From assembly GCA_023438965.1 (NCBI GenBank), contig JAEXPB010000156.1:1-8092 (forward strand): a stretch of 8,092 bases of DNA, given 5' to 3'. The DNA comes from Bacillota bacterium. Lineage in GTDB: Bacteria; Bacillota; Clostridia; Saccharofermentanales; UBA5734. The notes under the pieces are model-generated. The model searched no databases. It saw nothing but the letters and a program-made list of their open reading frames with translations, and had not been told where the DNA came from. Both the position numbers and the translations under genes were made by a program. Below, in pieces: positions 6,076-8,092 of the stretch; the first letter of the stretch is position 1, and every line of letters begins with the position of its first letter.

Positions 6076-6918
6076 ATGAAGCATCAAATTCTTAAGAAAG
6101 GCATCGTCAGCGGCTCCATATCTTATATCTATCTGAGCCTCCTGGCCATTGTTGCCATTTTCCCGCTCTTTTGGGTCCTGATCAGCTCCGTGAAGAGCAA
6201 GGGCGAAATTACCGGCAGTCCGACCAAAATCTGGCCGACGCTGTTTTCCGGTGAAAACTACCGGATCGTCCTGGATAATCTGGGCTTTACTACCAACATC
6301 CTGAACAGTGTGATTGTTGCCTTGTCGGTCACGCTGGTAGCGGTCAGCATTTCTGCCCTGGCAGCCTATGGCATCGTCCGTTTCTTTCCGCGGGCCGGCA
6401 ACCTGATGATGCGCACGCTGATCACGACCTACATGTTCCCGCCGATCTTGCTGGCGGTGCCGTTCTCCATGATCATCGGCAAGATGCGGCTGGCCAATAC
6501 CCATTTCGGCCTGGTCATTGTCTATCTGTCTTTCTCCGTGCCCTATGCGATCTGGATGCTGGTCGGCTTTTTCAAGACGGTTCCCCTGGAGATCGAGGAG
6601 GCCGCTACGGTCGACGGCGCCAACCAGATCACCGTTTTCGGCCGCATCGCGCTGCCGGTCGTGACGCCGGGACTCGTGGCCGTTGCGATTTACACCTTCA
6701 TCAACGCCTGGAACGAGTTCCTGTTCGCCTTGATCCTGATCAACAGTACGGAGAAGATGACCGTTTCCGTAGCTTTGAAGTCGCTGGAAGGTTCGGAAAT
6801 CTTCGATTGGGGCACCATGATGGCCGCCTCGGCGGTGGTGGTCATCCCGTCGGTCCTGTTCTTCATGCTGATTCAGAAAAAGATCGCCGGCGGTCTGACC
6901 CAGGGTTCCATAAAATAA
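6076..6918 (+). CDS. Sugar ABC transporter permease, MalG/UgpE-like (CUT1)
   Basis: A 280-residue inner-membrane permease. Hydrophobic segments lie at about 15-37, 74-100, 112-134, 144-165, 196-222 and 247-266. The EAA loop is EEAATVDGANQITVFGRIALP (174-194), with G at 181. The C-terminus IAGGLTQGSIK closely matches the conserved MalG-type ending. The start is the ATG at 6076: AGGAGG (6061-6066) precedes it by 9 nt, and the first permease's stop (6072-6074) is one base upstream, so the pair is translationally coupled. An in-frame GTG at 6058 would add six residues but precedes this SD site and is rejected. No ATPase gene follows. Many Bacillota CUT1 systems share one MsmX-type ATPase encoded elsewhere; that would fit here but is not shown. 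Confidence 0.96.
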   Translation: MKHQILKKGIVSGSISYIYLSLLAIVAIFPLFWVLISSVKSKGEITGSPTKIWPTLFSGENYRIVLDNLGFTTNILNSVIVALSVTLVAVSISALAAYGIVRFFPRAGNLMMRTLITTYMFPPILLAVPFSMIIGKMRLANTHFGLVIVYLSFSVPYAIWMLVGFFKTVPLEIEEAATVDGANQITVFGRIALPVVTPGLVAVAIYTFINAWNEFLFALILINSTEKMTVSVALKSLEGSEIFDWGTMMAASAVVVIPSVLFFMLIQKKIAGGLTQGSIK

Positions 6919-7016
6919 GGCGTCGTAAAAAATTAGTTGTTCTTTTTCGCAAATGAATGACGAATCTGGTCATTTTTTTGCGAAATTCATAGAACAAGTT
7001 ATTTTTTACGAACGCC
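6919..7016. repeat. 98-nt AT-rich near-perfect inverted repeat (long hairpin; terminator or MITE-like element)
   Basis: The element starts on the base after the permease stop codon. By hand pairing: GGCGT with ACGCC ends (one A bulged at 7011); CGTAAAAAAT (6924-6933) with ATTTTTTACG (7001-7010); TTGTTCT (6937-6943) with AGAACAA (6991-6997); TTTCGCAAA (6945-6953) with TTTGCGAAA (6977-6985); AATGAC (6956-6961) with GTCATT (6969-6974). The apical loop is GAATCTG (6962-6968). That gives about 38 Watson-Crick pairs with a few mismatches and one asymmetric internal loop. Composition is much richer in A and T than the genes around it. T-runs at 6973-6979 and 7002-7007 could serve termination. The matched ends also resemble a miniature inverted-repeat element, but no convincing target-site duplication is seen. 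Confidence 0.8.
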
Positions 7017-7053
7017 AAGTTAACTACTAGATCATATTTGGGGGTATCATCTC

Positions 7054-8092
7054 ATGAACACGATCGGTTACGCAGTCGTAGGCACCGGCTATTTCGGTGC
7101 GGAATTGGCCCGGATCATGGCTGCTCAGGAAGGCGCGCGGATCGCGGCGGTCCTGGATCCGGAAAATGGCGCAGCGGTCGCCCGGGAACTGGGCTGCGCG
7201 CTCGAGACGGATTTGGACACGCTTTACAACCGGCCGGATGTCGACGCCGTCATCATTGCCACACCGAATTACCTGCACAAAGAACCGCTTATCAAAGCAG
7301 CGGAGCACAAGAAGCCGGTTTTTTGCGAAAAGCCCATCGCCCTGAACTATGCCGACTGCGATGCCATGGTTCGGGCCGCCCAGCGGAATGGCGTCGTCTT
7401 CATGGCCGGCCATGTGATGAATTTCTTCGCCGGTGTCCGCACGGCCAAAAGGCTGATCAACGAAGGCCGCATCGGCCGCGTCCTGTATGCCCATGCCTGC
7501 CGCAACGGTTGGGAAGAGCCCCAGCCCACGATCAGCTGGAAAAAGATCCGGAGCATGTCCGGCGGCCATTTGTATCATCATATCCATGAACTGGACTGCA
7601 TTCAATTTCTGATGGGCCCGGCTCAAACCGCCACCATGGTCGGCGGCAATGTCGCGCACCAGGGCGAGCAATTCGGCGATGAAGACGACATGCTGCTGCT
7701 GACGCTGGAATTCGGCAATGGCACCTTTGCGACCCTGGAGTACGGTTCGGCTTTTCGCTGGCCGGAGCATTATGTATTGGTCGAGGGGACCGAGGGCGCG
7801 ATCAAGCTGGACATGTGCCATGTCGGCTTGACCTTGAAAACGCCGCAAGGGGACGAGCACTTCCTGGTACACGAATCCCGGGCGGAAGATGAGGACCGGA
7901 CCCGCATTTACCAGGGGCTGGAGATGGATGGCGCGATCATGTACGGCAAGCCGGGACGGAAACCGCCGCTGTGGCTCCGGAGCATCATGCAGAACGAGAT
8001 GACCTACTTTAACAATCTGCTGCACGGCGCGCCGGTCGACGATGAATTCCGGCCGCTGCTCAATGGCTCCGCCGCCCGTGCCGCCATTGCTA
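7054..8092 (+). CDS. Gfo/Idh/MocA-family NAD(P)-dependent oxidoreductase, C-terminus cut by window
   Basis: 346 codons are open to the window end; the family is usually about 330-400 residues, so little is missing. Residues 4-15 hold the Rossmann dinucleotide site IGYAVVGTGYFG (GxGxxG at 10-15), followed by VLDP (33-36) at the end of the second beta strand. VIIATPNYLHKEP (66-78) and CEKPIAL (91-97, with K93 the expected catalytic lysine) are family hallmarks. The second half is the mixed alpha/beta substrate domain: GGHLYHHIHELDCIQFLMG (170-188), where H178 and D181 occupy the usual GxHxxD positions. The Asp normally four residues before the catalytic His appears to be Y174. Family members oxidise or reduce ring hydroxyls of sugars, inositols or sugar acids; the substrate here is unknown. 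The SD is weak (GGGGG, 7040-7044, 9 nt spacing). The gene follows the 98-nt inverted repeat, so it may be expressed by read-through or be separately controlled. Confidence 0.93.
   Translation, partial: MNTIGYAVVGTGYFGAELARIMAAQEGARIAAVLDPENGAAVARELGCALETDLDTLYNRPDVDAVIIATPNYLHKEPLIKAAEHKKPVFCEKPIALNYADCDAMVRAAQRNGVVFMAGHVMNFFAGVRTAKRLINEGRIGRVLYAHACRNGWEEPQPTISWKKIRSMSGGHLYHHIHELDCIQFLMGPAQTATMVGGNVAHQGEQFGDEDDMLLLTLEFGNGTFATLEYGSAFRWPEHYVLVEGTEGAIKLDMCHVGLTLKTPQGDEHFLVHESRAEDEDRTRIYQGLEMDGAIMYGKPGRKPPLWLRSIMQNEMTYFNNLLHGAPVDDEFRPLLNGSAARAAIA

Noticed and set aside
6914..7025. Target-site duplication flanking the 98-nt inverted repeat
   Set aside because: Only AA directly flanks both ends, and TAA recurs at unequal distances; neither is better than chance.
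7027..8025. 332-codon open frame on the minus strand at the right end
   Set aside because: The plus strand here encodes an unbroken Gfo/Idh/MocA protein with GxGxxG and EKP motifs. The minus frame is a shadow.

Overview
This window is a carbohydrate-uptake and glycoside-breakdown locus from a GC-rich bacterium. Three features fit a Bacillota (Clostridia-like) host better than a proteobacterium: strong AGGAGG-type ribosome binding sites, a Lys/Arg-led lipoprotein signal followed by an Ala/Thr-rich linker on the solute-binding protein, and a sugar ABC transporter with no ATPase gene beside it. No taxonomic marker gene is present, so this placement is an inference.

Layout. On the minus strand at the left edge, a sugar-phosphate isomerase/epimerase-like gene (cut by the window, 1-113) lies 4 nt downstream of a GH27-family alpha-galactosidase-like gene (118-1596); the two form one leftward operon. 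A 128-bp divergent gap holds a perfect 8-bp inverted repeat (1677-1702) that overlaps a candidate rightward promoter. On the plus strand follow two AraC-family regulators in tandem (1725-2534 and 2653-3519, the second starting at TTG). Next comes a CUT1-type sugar ABC transporter: lipoprotein binding protein (3695-5095), MalF-like permease (5184-6074) and MalG-like permease (6076-6918). A 12-bp GC-rich stem-loop lies between the binding protein and the first permease. A 98-nt, AT-rich, near-perfect inverted repeat begins right after the stop codon of the second permease. The last gene is a Gfo/Idh/MocA-family oxidoreductase (7054 to the window end, incomplete). No gap exceeds 300 bases.

How the genes may work together. 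The binding protein and two permeases would import an oligosaccharide or glycoside, powered by an ATPase encoded elsewhere. The GH27 enzyme has no visible signal peptide and would act on the imported sugar in the cytoplasm. The oxidoreductase and the isomerase-like protein would process the released sugar or the glycoside itself. The two AraC regulators are the obvious candidates for substrate-dependent control. The GH27 enzyme keeps both catalytic aspartates but appears to lack two residues that contact galactose in the human enzyme, so the substrate may not be a plain alpha-galactoside. No clearly new biological system is visible. The points most worth a second look are the 98-nt inverted repeat, the GH27 pocket changes and the glycosidase/oxidoreductase/isomerase combination.
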